Below are positions 55,968-64,000 of a stretch of DNA of 64,000 bases, piece after piece. Source of the DNA: GCA-2697345 sp045565015. GTDB lineage: Bacteria > Pseudomonadota > Alphaproteobacteria > Rhodobacterales > Rhodobacteraceae. The notes beneath the pieces are model-generated. The model made no database searches, was not told the DNA's origin, and was given only the letters and a program-made list of their open reading frames with translations. Location of the stretch: NCBI GenBank assembly GCA_045565015.1, contig JBJLGD010000006.1, positions 5,264-69,263 of the forward strand, read 5' to 3'. The translations under genes and the position numbers were made by a program. Each line of letters opens with the position of its first letter. Within the stretch, counting starts at the first letter, position 1.

Positions 55968-57401
55968 CTATGTGCCACAGAATGTTTGTTTGACTAAATT
56001 TGTGTCGCTTGGAACTTGATATAGATCTGAGTAAATTTTTTGATATTGGAATGGTGTTTCGCTAGCATCTAAGAGACGATGAAAGAGATCATAATTATCA
56101 TTTAATGCATTTTCTATAGCTTGTTCAACTAAATGATTCCTTGGAATGAATATTGGATTTGTCTGTGACATAGTCTGATATGGCTTAATCTCATTTTTAA
56201 TCCTACTTTCCCACTTTTTTTTCCATTCATTTAGGCGTATCGATGTTTCAGAAAAATTATACTTCTTTGTCAACGGATTTAGTTGCAAAAATGTTTGCGT
56301 AAAATCAGCATGATCAGTGGCCATTATATCTAAAAGTTCTTTAAATAATTCTTCGTCATCTGGTTTGGGGTTTGAGATACCTATCTTTTTCAAAGATAAA
56401 GCATTCCAGCTTTTATAAAAAATTTTATCAAATATACTAAGTATAGTTTCGGCTTTTTTTATAGCATTATCTTGTAATGGATCAATGAGGGGTAATAGTG
56501 AGATAGCTAACCTTACTAAATTCCATACTATAATTTTGGGTTGTTCAGTATATGAGTAGCGACCGTTGATATCAATGGATGAAAAAACTTTAGACGGTGA
56601 GTACGCGTCCATAAATGCGCAGGGCCCGTAGTCAATCGTTAAGCCACCGATATGAGTATTATCAGTATTCATTACACCATGGATAAATCCAACACCCATC
56701 CATTGGGATACTAGTTTAGCTTGACTGTTTACTACAGACTCTAAAAACCCGCTGGCATCTGATGGCTCAAGTTCGGGATAATGGATTTTTATGGCGTACT
56801 CCATAAGCTCTGAAAGAGCTTGAACATCTTTTTGTGAAGAGAAATACTCAAAGGTGCCTATCCTTATCATGGAGGGTGCTGTTCTCGTTAAAATGGCCCC
56901 TGGTAAAGCCTTTTCTCTGTAAACGCTCTCTCCTGTTAAAATTGAAGCTAAAGCACGTGTAGTGGGTACGCCAAGCTTAAACATAGACTCACTGATTAGG
57001 TGCTCACGCAAAACTGGACCCAACCAAGCTCTGCCATCTCCCATTCGTGAATAAGGAGTTATTCCTGAACCTTTTAACTGAATGTCCCAGCACTTATTTT
57101 TATCTGATTGGATTTGGCCTATTAAATGTGCTCGACCATCACCAAGTCTTGGAGCCCAACCCCCAAACTGATGGCCTGCATATACCTGAGCAATTGAATC
57201 ACATCCTTGTGGAAGTGCATTACCTGATAACATATCTATTCCGCTTGAAGATTTTAACCAATCAAGATCTATACCAATTTCTTTAGCTAATTGATTATTT
57301 ACTGTTATTAACTGGGGCTTTCTTACAGGAGTGGGCTCTGATTTAGAATAAAAACGGGGTGGTAAGTTTACATAGGTATTATGAAAATGTGGTGACTTCA
57401 T
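55968..57401 (-). CDS. selO: Protein adenylyltransferase SelO
   Basis: SelO is a pseudokinase-fold enzyme that AMPylates redox proteins. At 477 residues it matches bacterial SelO. YAGHQFGGWAPRLGDGRAHLI near residue 75 is the inverted nucleotide loop, QLKGSGITPYSRMGDGRA near 108 holds the lysine, and GVMNTDNTHIGGLTIDYGP near 245 holds the metal-binding Asn and Asp. It ends in FCGT, with cysteine where eukaryotic SelO has selenocysteine. Its start overlaps the nucleoside hydrolase end by four bases. Confidence 0.95.
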   Translation of the reverse strand: MKSPHFHNTYVNLPPRFYSKSEPTPVRKPQLITVNNQLAKEIGIDLDWLKSSSGIDMLSGNALPQGCDSIAQVYAGHQFGGWAPRLGDGRAHLIGQIQSDKNKCWDIQLKGSGITPYSRMGDGRAWLGPVLREHLISESMFKLGVPTTRALASILTGESVYREKALPGAILTRTAPSMIRIGTFEYFSSQKDVQALSELMEYAIKIHYPELEPSDASGFLESVVNSQAKLVSQWMGVGFIHGVMNTDNTHIGGLTIDYGPCAFMDAYSPSKVFSSIDINGRYSYTEQPKIIVWNLVRLAISLLPLIDPLQDNAIKKAETILSIFDKIFYKSWNALSLKKIGISNPKPDDEELFKELLDIMATDHADFTQTFLQLNPLTKKYNFSETSIRLNEWKKKWESRIKNEIKPYQTMSQTNPIFIPRNHLVEQAIENALNDNYDLFHRLLDASETPFQYQKIYSDLYQVPSDTNLVKQTFCGT

Positions 57402-58337
57402 AGGGTTGAAAGGCGTTCTGTCAATAATCTAAAAAAACGATCAGAATCAAGATCGCCGATAAATAATGCATTGGGCTCTCTGTCGGTTACTTGCCACCAA
57501 TCTGCTACGGTCATTCCTCGTGTGAGGTCAGATACAGTTTCAATTTCGACATTAATATAGCGACCAGTGAATATACTGGGGTCAAGTAAATATGCAACTA
57601 CACATGGATCATGCAAAGGTGCTCCGATAGAGCCATACTTCTCTTTATCAAAACGTTCAAAAAAATTTGTCCAACCCGCAACTGCTTTAGCAACTGGCGT
57701 ACCTATTTTCTCAAAAGCGTCCACTCTATCCTGAGAAATAAGCGCTTTGTGTGTTACATCGAGTGGTAGAATTGTAAGTTTTATGCCTGAGTTAAAAACG
57801 ATCTTTGCTGCTTCAGGGTCCACATAGATATTAAATTCTGCTGTAGGAGTTATATTTCCTACTTCAAAGTAAGCCCCACCCATAAGTATTATCTGTTTTA
57901 TTTTATTAGCTATGTCTGGTGCGTTTTTTAAGGCCAATGCTATATTTGTAAGAGGTCCCAGAGCGCATATTGTGATAGAATTTATAGGGTTTTTTCTGAT
58001 AGTTTCTATTATAAAATCTACAGCGTGAGTTTCTTTGACAGGCATGGTTGGTTCTGGCAAAATTATACCATCTAACCCTGTTTTACCGTGTACGTGTTCG
58101 GCTGTAACTAGATTTCGTATCAGTGGTTTTTTCGCAACCCCTAAAAATGGAAATACCTTCCATTTTAGCGAGCTCACAGACAATTCTAGCGTTTTTGACT
58201 GTTAGGTTCAAAGGAACGTTTCCAGCTACCGTAGTCAAACCTAAAAGATTAATTTCCTTGGGTGATGCTAAAGCCAATAAAATTGCAACTGCATCGTCTT
58301 GGCCTGGATCAGTATCTATGATTACATTTTCATACAT
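57398..58337 (-). CDS. Inosine-uridine-type nucleoside hydrolase (frameshifted in this sequence)
   Basis: This enzyme hydrolyses the N-glycosidic bond of ribonucleosides for salvage. The N-terminus IIDTDPGQDDAVAILLALA is the calcium-binding signature. After a frame change the protein continues with VTAEHVHGKTGLDG, LGPLTNIALAL, GGAYFEVGNITPTAEFNIYVDP and PLHDPCVVAYLL, all family marks. The break lies in a run of six T at 58127-58132 on the plus strand; removing one gives IFRGCEKPLIRNLVTAEH. The repaired length of about 312 residues is normal. It overlaps selO and the CorC-like gene by a few bases each, so the three form one operon. Confidence 0.92.
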
Positions 58338-59644
58338 TATAGTTTGCTAATTTTGAGAGTGGTGATCCGATTCAAGTCTTTTTGAATAACTTCGAAACGA
58401 TATCCATGGAACGAAAATACTTGTCCTTTTGCAGGAATAGCTTGCGCTTCATATATCAACAAACCTGCAATAGTATTGGCTTCTTCATCAGATAAATTCC
58501 ATTCTGCTATTCTATTCAAGTCTCTAATGGTCATAGAACCATCTAGGGTATAACTTCCGTCACTATTTTGTTTTAAAGATTGGCCCTCATCAATATCAAA
58601 TTCATCAGAAATTTCTCCGACTATCTCTTCTAAGATATCTTCTAAAGTAATTAAACCCTGCAGAGCTCCATATTCATCGACCACTAGTGCAAAGTGAGCT
58701 CTTTTTTTTAAAAACTGTCTCATTTGATCGTCAAGCGTTGTAGTTTCGGGTACAAAGTAAGGTTTTCTAATAACCTTAGTAATTGAAAAGTTTTGAAGGG
58801 AGTTATCCTCTTGCTGATTTCCAATAAGACGTGTTTCTAGTGTTCTTAGTAAGTCTTTTGTGTGAAGAACACCAATTATGTTCTCAGGTTCTCCCTTAAA
58901 AACTGGAATCCTAGAATGCGAACTCTCTAAACATTGAGCTATAATTTTTTTGGCTGGTTCACTCGCATTTATCATTTCTATTTCGGAACGGTGAAGCATA
59001 ACCTCCTCTACGTTTCTTTCGTTGAGGTCTAAGGCTCCTAATAACCGGTCACGATGCTCTTTTTCTACAATTCCTTCTTGCCGGCCGAGCTCAAGTGCAC
59101 CTACTATTTCCTCATGTACTGACAGAATGTGAGTATTTGGATCAGTCTTGACACCAAATAACCGTAGAAGCTGACGTACCAGACCTCGCAAGGCCATTAC
59201 GATTGGTGAAAATATTAATACAAAGAAACTGATGGGAGTGGCTACACGAGATGCCGCTCTCTCAGCGTTTGTAATTGCGTATGTCTTCGGCAATACTTCT
59301 GAAAAAACTAAGACTAAAACTGTCATAACTATCGTCGCAATTAGCACGCCTGACTCTTTATAAATATTTGTAAACATGGCAGTTGCCAATGAAGCCGCTA
59401 GTATGTTTACTAAATTATTCCCTAATAAAACTGAACCGATTAAGCGTTCGTTATCTTCAGTAATCTTTAATGCCTTTTTGGCTCCAGGCTCACCTTTATC
59501 TGCCCTAGTTCTCAGTTTTGCTCTGGATGCAGCGGTAAGTGCAGTCTCAGAACCTGAAAAAAATGCTGATAATAGTAATAGAAAAACTATGCTTAATACC
59601 ATGAATATAACGTTTGATGTCATCGAAGATGTTAATTCGTTCAT
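58337..59644 (-). CDS. CNNM/CorC/HlyC family transporter-associated protein
   Basis: This 435-residue inner-membrane protein has a DUF21 (CNNM) transmembrane domain (about residues 8-180, including FSGSETALTAASRAKLR), a pair of CBS domains (about 205-335, with HSRIPVFKGEPENIIGVLHTKDLL), and a C-terminal CorC_HlyC domain (about 350-430). Relatives act in magnesium or cobalt efflux and are often called haemolysin-like, though true haemolysis is not implied. EEIVGEISDEFD is the typical link between the CBS and CorC parts. It leads an operon with the nucleoside hydrolase and selO. Confidence 0.93.
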   Translation of the reverse strand: MNELTSSMTSNVIFMVLSIVFLLLLSAFFSGSETALTAASRAKLRTRADKGEPGAKKALKITEDNERLIGSVLLGNNLVNILAASLATAMFTNIYKESGVLIATIVMTVLVLVFSEVLPKTYAITNAERAASRVATPISFFVLIFSPIVMALRGLVRQLLRLFGVKTDPNTHILSVHEEIVGALELGRQEGIVEKEHRDRLLGALDLNERNVEEVMLHRSEIEMINASEPAKKIIAQCLESSHSRIPVFKGEPENIIGVLHTKDLLRTLETRLIGNQQEDNSLQNFSITKVIRKPYFVPETTTLDDQMRQFLKKRAHFALVVDEYGALQGLITLEDILEEIVGEISDEFDIDEGQSLKQNSDGSYTLDGSMTIRDLNRIAEWNLSDEEANTIAGLLIYEAQAIPAKGQVFSFHGYRFEVIQKDLNRITTLKISKL

Positions 59645-59790
59645 TTTGATATTTTGTCCATAAAGTTATTGAGCCTTATCTTAGGTGATAATTAATTTGA
59701 AGATAAGTAGTTATTTTATTATTAAAAAAAACGCTAGACTTTTGATAATTAAATAAAATTTTTTCTATATTAATGGTATTTATACAAATT

Positions 59791-60744
59791 TTATTTAATA
59801 GGTTTATTTTTTTTTGATAATGGATGATTTTCAAATACTAGTGATTTAAGCCTCTCGTCCAATACATGAGTATAAATTTCAGTGGTGGAAATATCCGAGT
59901 GCCCAAGGATCGTTTGTATTGTTCTTAAATCTGCCCCATTATTTAGTAGGTGTGTCGCAAAGGCATGCCTTAAAATATGAGGACTAACTTTATTAGTCGG
60001 GATCTGTGCCTTAAGTGCAATTTCTTTAATTAAGACGTAGAAGCGGTGTCTGGTTATATGCCCGTTCTTACTATTAGAAAGAAATAAAAATTTTGAATAA
60101 AATCCGTTTTTTATATGATATAATTTATTTATTTTATCTCGGACGGGCAACCAATCAGTAATTAATTTTTGTGAAAGAGTATTTAATGGAACCATCCTCT
60201 CTTTTCTGCCTTTTCCTTTCACTAAGATCATGTTTGGGTTGCCTAGGACTGCAGAGACCGGTAGGCTAACTAGCTCAGTTACCCTCATTCCTGTTGCATA
60301 CAGAATTTGCATCATACAGTTATTCCTTAATCGTTCGTTATGCGTTTGGCCCGTGTCCCCAGCAAATTTCAATAATTTATTGACTTCTAAGGTAGTTAAA
60401 GTTTTGGGCAGTAGTTTTTGACGACTAGGGGTTTTTATTTTCAGCGTTGGATTGGAGGTTATCCAGTTCTCATCATAGGAAAAAGAGTAGAATTTCTTTA
60501 TTGCTGATAGTTTTCTGGCCCGTGTTGAAACGGCAAGTCCAGCTTTGGTACATGCAATAATATAATCCTCGATAGTCTCTCTTTTTACTTCTAAAACCGA
60601 GTTTTTATTCTTGTATAGCCAGTCAATGTATCCGATTAAATCTCGTCTATATGCAGAGATAGTATTTTCTGCCGCATCAAATTCTACGATCTGCGCGTCT
60701 AAGAATAAATTCAATATCTTATTTGTTTTGGTATTTATTTCCAT
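59791..60744 (-). CDS. xerD: Tyrosine recombinase XerD
   Basis: This 317-residue Xer recombinase acts with XerC at dif to resolve chromosome dimers. The N-terminal SAM-like domain (about residues 10-95) is followed by the catalytic domain. Arg is in YATGMRVTELVSLPV near residue 150, Lys in VKGKGRKERMVPL near 178, His-x-x-Arg in SPHILRHAFATHLLNNGA near 255, and the His and nucleophile Tyr in LGHSDISTTEIYTHV near 285. The location beside aroK-aroB is the conserved alphaproteobacterial site, so it is housekeeping and not the integrase of the tRNA-Val island. Confidence 0.94.
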   Translation of the reverse strand: MEINTKTNKILNLFLDAQIVEFDAAENTISAYRRDLIGYIDWLYKNKNSVLEVKRETIEDYIIACTKAGLAVSTRARKLSAIKKFYSFSYDENWITSNPTLKIKTPSRQKLLPKTLTTLEVNKLLKFAGDTGQTHNERLRNNCMMQILYATGMRVTELVSLPVSAVLGNPNMILVKGKGRKERMVPLNTLSQKLITDWLPVRDKINKLYHIKNGFYSKFLFLSNSKNGHITRHRFYVLIKEIALKAQIPTNKVSPHILRHAFATHLLNNGADLRTIQTILGHSDISTTEIYTHVLDERLKSLVFENHPLSKKNKPIK

Positions 60745-62276
60745 TCGATTATATCATTCGCAAAAGTATAGAGTGCAACTTCACGGGCAATATCATAAAA
60801 CCTGACGGAGTTGAAATATTTTATACTCATTTCCACATTTTCGATCTCAACTATATTTCTATTATTTAGCATTTTTATTGCTATTAGCATAGCTTCCGCT
60901 TGGTTATTTTTATCTATAATCGATTGAGGTTTATTAGGAGGAGTATTAGCTCTAATAGCATTGAGAATTATATTTACTGGAATACTCTGATAGGTTTTTT
61001 TTAATGGGATATCGAATATAATGTTTTGATAAATGGGGTGAAGTCTGGAAATATTTTTTATTTTTTTCAAAGAGCTCATATCACAGGAACTAATTAATAA
61101 TTTTAAAGCTTTTCTGGATTGTGGGTAGTCATTTACCAGATTTAATAGGTCCAACGAGTAATATTTACGAGCAAGGTTATCGATATTTATTTCCTTTAGG
61201 GCTTCAAACAATTCCTTAAAATTATTTGATAAATTCTTTGAGTATTTATTTTTTTTATAATACTCTAATTTTTGAGTTAGAGCCGCTCGTTTATAACTTT
61301 CGCTACCCTGACCTTGTTCAGAGTCTAAGTTGATACTGGAATATAATGCATGTAGCTGGTCGTATGACATTGCACCTGATTTAACGAGATCTTCCACATA
61401 TTCTATTTTCTGTAAGTTATTAGTATTATTACTTATTTCTGGAAAATAATAAGGGAGCGAAAGATCCTGTTTTAAAAAGCTATTACCAATATCTTTATGT
61501 ATTCTATAATTTATCGGATCAACTGGTGCTAGACCACTACTTATTTGATATCTTTTATCACCAAGTGAATAGAGGAATTTATGTAGGTGGATTTCATCTA
61601 TCAATGGTAACAAATTTAAACTTTCAACTGCTTTAAGTGTCAGAATCGCAGCTTTTTTGTTTCCAGACTGTTCGAGGCAATATATTCTAGTTTTGTAATC
61701 AAAGATAGATAGATTTTTGCCTAAAATTTTAGTACAGGCTCCAGTGTCTGAATAAGATAAGATTTGGGTGTCTAACCATATTTTAAAAAGAAATTTATTA
61801 TTTAAATCAATATTATCTAATAAAGTCAGAATCTGAGGAATTGCACCAAACTCAAATAACTTTTGTAGGCGTAAAAAAAGAACCTGGTCATACTGGTCGT
61901 TTTTTAAATATTTTGTCGATCGGACAATTAAGGTCTTGTAAAATAATTCCAAAATTGAGGGTGGTAAATCGAAAGAGACCTCTTTGTATAAATCTCTAAA
62001 ACTGTCTACATTGATATTTCCATCATATATCTGGTCGAGGTTTATCGGGGGTCTATTTTCTTTATGTTTTGCTAAAGCAACTTTTGGAGCACTAATACTA
62101 AACTCTTTGGGATAATCTTGTTTCTTTTGCGGTTTATCTCTTGGAGACGTGTGAATTTCTGTTAGCCAATCGATAGCAGAAATTGGATCCTTATTTTTTA
62201 AAACTTCACAGGATGCAGTTTCTACGGAAATTAATAATCCGAGATAACAGATCAAAAGGGAAAATTTAATTTTCAT
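60735..62276 (-). CDS. Secreted helical-repeat protein of unknown function
   Basis: I do not recognise a named family. The 513-residue protein starts with a signal peptide (KIKFSLLICYLGLLISVETAS), then a proline/lysine-rich linker to about residue 75. A long run of helices resembling TPR or Sel1-like repeats follows to the end. It is likely periplasmic. It overlaps the small membrane gene upstream by 11 bases and xerD downstream by 10 bases. Several alphaproteobacteria keep a similar uncharacterised secreted protein in this place, but I state that from memory of gene order, not from a search. Confidence 0.75.
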   Translation of the reverse strand: MKIKFSLLICYLGLLISVETASCEVLKNKDPISAIDWLTEIHTSPRDKPQKKQDYPKEFSISAPKVALAKHKENRPPINLDQIYDGNINVDSFRDLYKEVSFDLPPSILELFYKTLIVRSTKYLKNDQYDQVLFLRLQKLFEFGAIPQILTLLDNIDLNNKFLFKIWLDTQILSYSDTGACTKILGKNLSIFDYKTRIYCLEQSGNKKAAILTLKAVESLNLLPLIDEIHLHKFLYSLGDKRYQISSGLAPVDPINYRIHKDIGNSFLKQDLSLPYYFPEISNNTNNLQKIEYVEDLVKSGAMSYDQLHALYSSINLDSEQGQGSESYKRAALTQKLEYYKKNKYSKNLSNNFKELFEALKEINIDNLARKYYSLDLLNLVNDYPQSRKALKLLISSCDMSSLKKIKNISRLHPIYQNIIFDIPLKKTYQSIPVNIILNAIRANTPPNKPQSIIDKNNQAEAMLIAIKMLNNRNIVEIENVEMSIKYFNSVRFYDIAREVALYTFANDIIEWK

Positions 62277-62403
62277 CCAATTTTATCGACTCAATAATTT
62301 CTACCTGGTTTGGTGGAAGTGGGCTTAGGTATGCATATATCGAGATAGCAGTTAGACAGACAAATAATATTAATATTAGCAATTTAAATATTTTTAACAT
62401 CAT
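62266..62403 (-). CDS. Small single-pass membrane protein (45 aa)
   Basis: This 45-residue frame has one strong membrane segment (LKIFKLLILILFVCLTAIS) followed by YAYLSPLPPNQVEIIESIKL. The proline-rich short tail is typical of small envelope proteins. Its stop overlaps the start of the following secreted-protein gene by 11 bases, suggesting coupled translation. Two adjacent ATGs (62403, 62400) are possible starts. The gene is too short for many gene callers. Confidence 0.65.
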   Translation of the reverse strand: MMLKIFKLLILILFVCLTAISIYAYLSPLPPNQVEIIESIKLDEN

Positions 62404-62525
62404 TTTCTTATTTGCCTTTATGTGATGTTTTTGTTTGTTTATTTATTTTATCTTATTTAATACTGTAGCATATTAATTTTTTTATTTATACTCCATTTTA
62501 ACTAAAAATAGCAGGGAATACAAAA

Positions 62526-63062
62526 ATGGCCTTGAGAATGCCCGTGGTTCTTGTAGGTATGATGGGAGCTGGTAAGTCTGCGATTGGACATGCGTTAGCT
62601 CGCCGCCTTAGGGTTGCTCACATAGACTCGGATGATGAGATCGTTAAGGCTGCAAATATGTCGATATCAGAAATTTTTGATAGAGATGGTGAGGTATTTT
62701 TTCGAAAAAGAGAAGAAGAGGTGTTGAGTAGAATATTAGATGACTCTCCCAAAGTTGTGTCGACGGGGGGAGGGGCGTTCGTATCAAGTTCTAACCGGCA
62801 ATTAATATCTTCTAAAGGTTTTTCAGTTTGGCTTAAGGCAGATGTGACTTTGCTTTGGAATCGATTAAGGCTTAATGAAACCAGACCACTCTTAAAAAAA
62901 CCAAACCCATTAGAGTTTTTGACTCAGCTCAATCAAGATCGAGAAAAGTTTTATGGTATGGCAGATCTTTGTTTTCGTATTACTGAGAAATATAAGATAA
63001 CTGACACTGCTGAGCTGTTGCATAAAGAACTAAGAAAAAACTTCAATTTTGAAGGAATTTAG
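62526..63062 (+). CDS. aroK: Shikimate kinase
   Basis: AroK phosphorylates shikimate for aromatic amino acid synthesis. The 178-residue protein shows Walker A VGMMGAGKSAIGHALAR near residue 10, the shikimate Asp/Arg in DSDDEIVKAANMSISEIFDRDGE (key residues about 36-58), GGGAFVS near 83, and the lid Arg in RLNETRPLLKKP near 120. It sits two bases ahead of aroB, the standard pair, and is divergent from the xerD cluster. Confidence 0.97.
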   Translation: MALRMPVVLVGMMGAGKSAIGHALARRLRVAHIDSDDEIVKAANMSISEIFDRDGEVFFRKREEEVLSRILDDSPKVVSTGGGAFVSSSNRQLISSKGFSVWLKADVTLLWNRLRLNETRPLLKKPNPLEFLTQLNQDREKFYGMADLCFRITEKYKITDTAELLHKELRKNFNFEGI

Positions 63063-63063
63063 A

Positions 63064-64000
63064 ATGTTATCAAAAGTTAAGGTTGATTTAAACGATTACT
63101 CCTACGATATTATAATCTCAAATTCATTTATTCATAGTTCATTTGACTTTATCCGACCATTTTTAAAGCGTAATAAAGTTGCCTTAATTACTGATGAGAA
63201 TGTTGAACGTTTTCATTTAGATCACTTCAGAAATTCTTTAAAGGCTAATGGCATAGACGTTTTTTCTTTGTCTGTTTCGCCTGGTGAGATATCAAAAGAT
63301 TGGAACACTTTAAAAAGAGTTGTTGATTGGATGTTAGAAGTTAAATTGGAAAGAGATGATCTGATATTAGCTTTTGGCGGTGGAGTAATAGGTGATTTAG
63401 TTGGTTTTGCTAGTTCAATAGTTCGACGTGGTATTGATTATATTCAAATTCCAACCTCTTTATTGGCGCAGGTTGATAGTTCTGTTGGTGGTAAAACAGG
63501 AATAAATTCTAAATATGGTAAGAATTTAGTTGGAAATTTTTTTCATCCAAAATTAGTTTTAATAGATGTCAATTTTTTGAATACACTCAGCCACAGGCAT
63601 TTTTTGTCAGGATTGGGTGAAGTTGTTAAATATGGATTGTTAAAACGTTATAGTTTTTTTGAATGGTTAGAAAAAAATGGCCAAGAAATATTAAAGGGTG
63701 ATATTCAAAAGATAATTTATCTGGTTACTATTTCGTGTGAAATAAAGGCGGAAATAGTATCTCGTGATGAAAAAGAGAAGGGTGAACGAGCGTTGTTGAA
63801 TCTCGGGCATACATTTGGCCATAGTCTGGAGGCTGGTACTGGTTATTCTGATCAACTATTACATGGAGAAGGTGTTTCTATAGGATGCTGTTTGGCATTT
63901 GATTTGTCCTATAAACTTGGGCTCTGTTCCCAAGAAGAACCTAGTCGAGTAAGAGCATTTATGAAATCTATGAACATGAAAACAGACATATCACAGATCT
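63064..64000 (+). CDS. aroB: 3-dehydroquinate synthase (partial, runs off window)
   Basis: AroB converts DAHP to 3-dehydroquinate using NAD and zinc. The first 312 codons are in the window. They show AFGGGVIGDLVGFASSIVRRG near residue 105 (NAD loop), PTSLLAQVDSSVGGKTGIN near 138, GLGEVVKYGLLK near 185 (zinc Glu), LNLGHTFGHSLEAGTGY near 250 and LLHGEGVSIG near 275 (zinc His residues). No stop is reached before the edge, so about 50-60 residues are missing. It follows the aroK stop by one base. Confidence 0.97.
   Translation, partial: MLSKVKVDLNDYSYDIIISNSFIHSSFDFIRPFLKRNKVALITDENVERFHLDHFRNSLKANGIDVFSLSVSPGEISKDWNTLKRVVDWMLEVKLERDDLILAFGGGVIGDLVGFASSIVRRGIDYIQIPTSLLAQVDSSVGGKTGINSKYGKNLVGNFFHPKLVLIDVNFLNTLSHRHFLSGLGEVVKYGLLKRYSFFEWLEKNGQEILKGDIQKIIYLVTISCEIKAEIVSRDEKEKGERALLNLGHTFGHSLEAGTGYSDQLLHGEGVSIGCCLAFDLSYKLGLCSQEEPSRVRAFMKSMNMKTDISQI

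Noticed and set aside
59791..60744. XerD as the integrase of the tRNA-Val island
   Set aside because: It sits in the conserved xerD-aroK-aroB site 16 kb away, with a housekeeping XerD-type layout.

Overview
The window is a gene-dense, AT-rich (by eye roughly 35-38% GC) bacterial chromosome segment. Gene content and order point to a marine alphaproteobacterium with a fairly compact genome. The supporting evidence is a DddP-type DMSP lyase, RNase E with an S1-domain insertion and a long basic tail, mrcA next to prfB, a bactofilin/M23 peptidase pair, the small-ORF/secreted-protein/xerD cluster beside aroK-aroB, a DctB/DctD-like pair, and the mmsA-acd-hibch-mmsB valine set. SAR116-like or low-GC Rhodobacterales-like lineages would fit, but I cannot place it further from sequence reading alone.

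Layout. 1-4.2 kb (minus): homogentisate dioxygenase, an MFS carrier, a DUF1989 protein and a metallo-beta-lactamase-fold hydrolase. 4.3-9.2 kb: an orphan EnvZ-like kinase, a CAU tRNA, then purM-purN-rnd and sufE. 9.2-15.2 kb: an isolated corrinoid protein, purC-purS-purQ, and a DctB/DctD-like two-component pair. 15.2-23 kb: rne with a long leader, an aminotransferase, PBP1A and prfB. 23-32.7 kb: bactofilin/M23, Bcp, an AsmA-like protein, queA, an MFS carrier and lpd. 32.7-38.5 kb: uvrA, dddP, a DUF3445 haem-demethylase-like gene and a histidine phosphatase. 38.5-43.4 kb: an accessory island at tRNA-Val. 43.5-50 kb: a D-threonine-aldolase-like enzyme, a pterin dehydratase, tRNA-Asp and the valine-degradation operon. 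50-64 kb: coaD, two cyclophilins, tyrS, eno, a DEAD-box helicase, selO, a nucleoside hydrolase, a CorC/HlyC protein, xerD with two linked envelope genes, and aroK-aroB (aroB runs off the end).

The main accessory feature is the tRNA-Val(UAC) locus. The last 28 bp of the tRNA gene are repeated twice downstream, at 41486-41513 and 43393-43420. Each copy is the right end of a 106-bp direct repeat that also holds TGTAAGT iterations resembling integrase arm sites. The repeats split the region into two tandem segments. One carries a secreted 821-aa protein of unknown function. The other carries a serine-recombinase relic and a Wzy/O-antigen-ligase-like membrane protein. No complete integrase is visible, so this looks like a decayed or trans-mobilised tandem island.

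Two cautions matter for any reader. First, five conserved genes (prfB, an AsmA-like gene, lpd, eno and a nucleoside hydrolase) are each broken by a one-base shift, four of them in A/T runs of 6-8. The simplest reading is consensus sequencing error, so I annotate each as one gene. Second, the DctD-like regulator has lost the GAFTGA motif needed to contact sigma-54, so it probably does not act as a normal sigma-54 activator.
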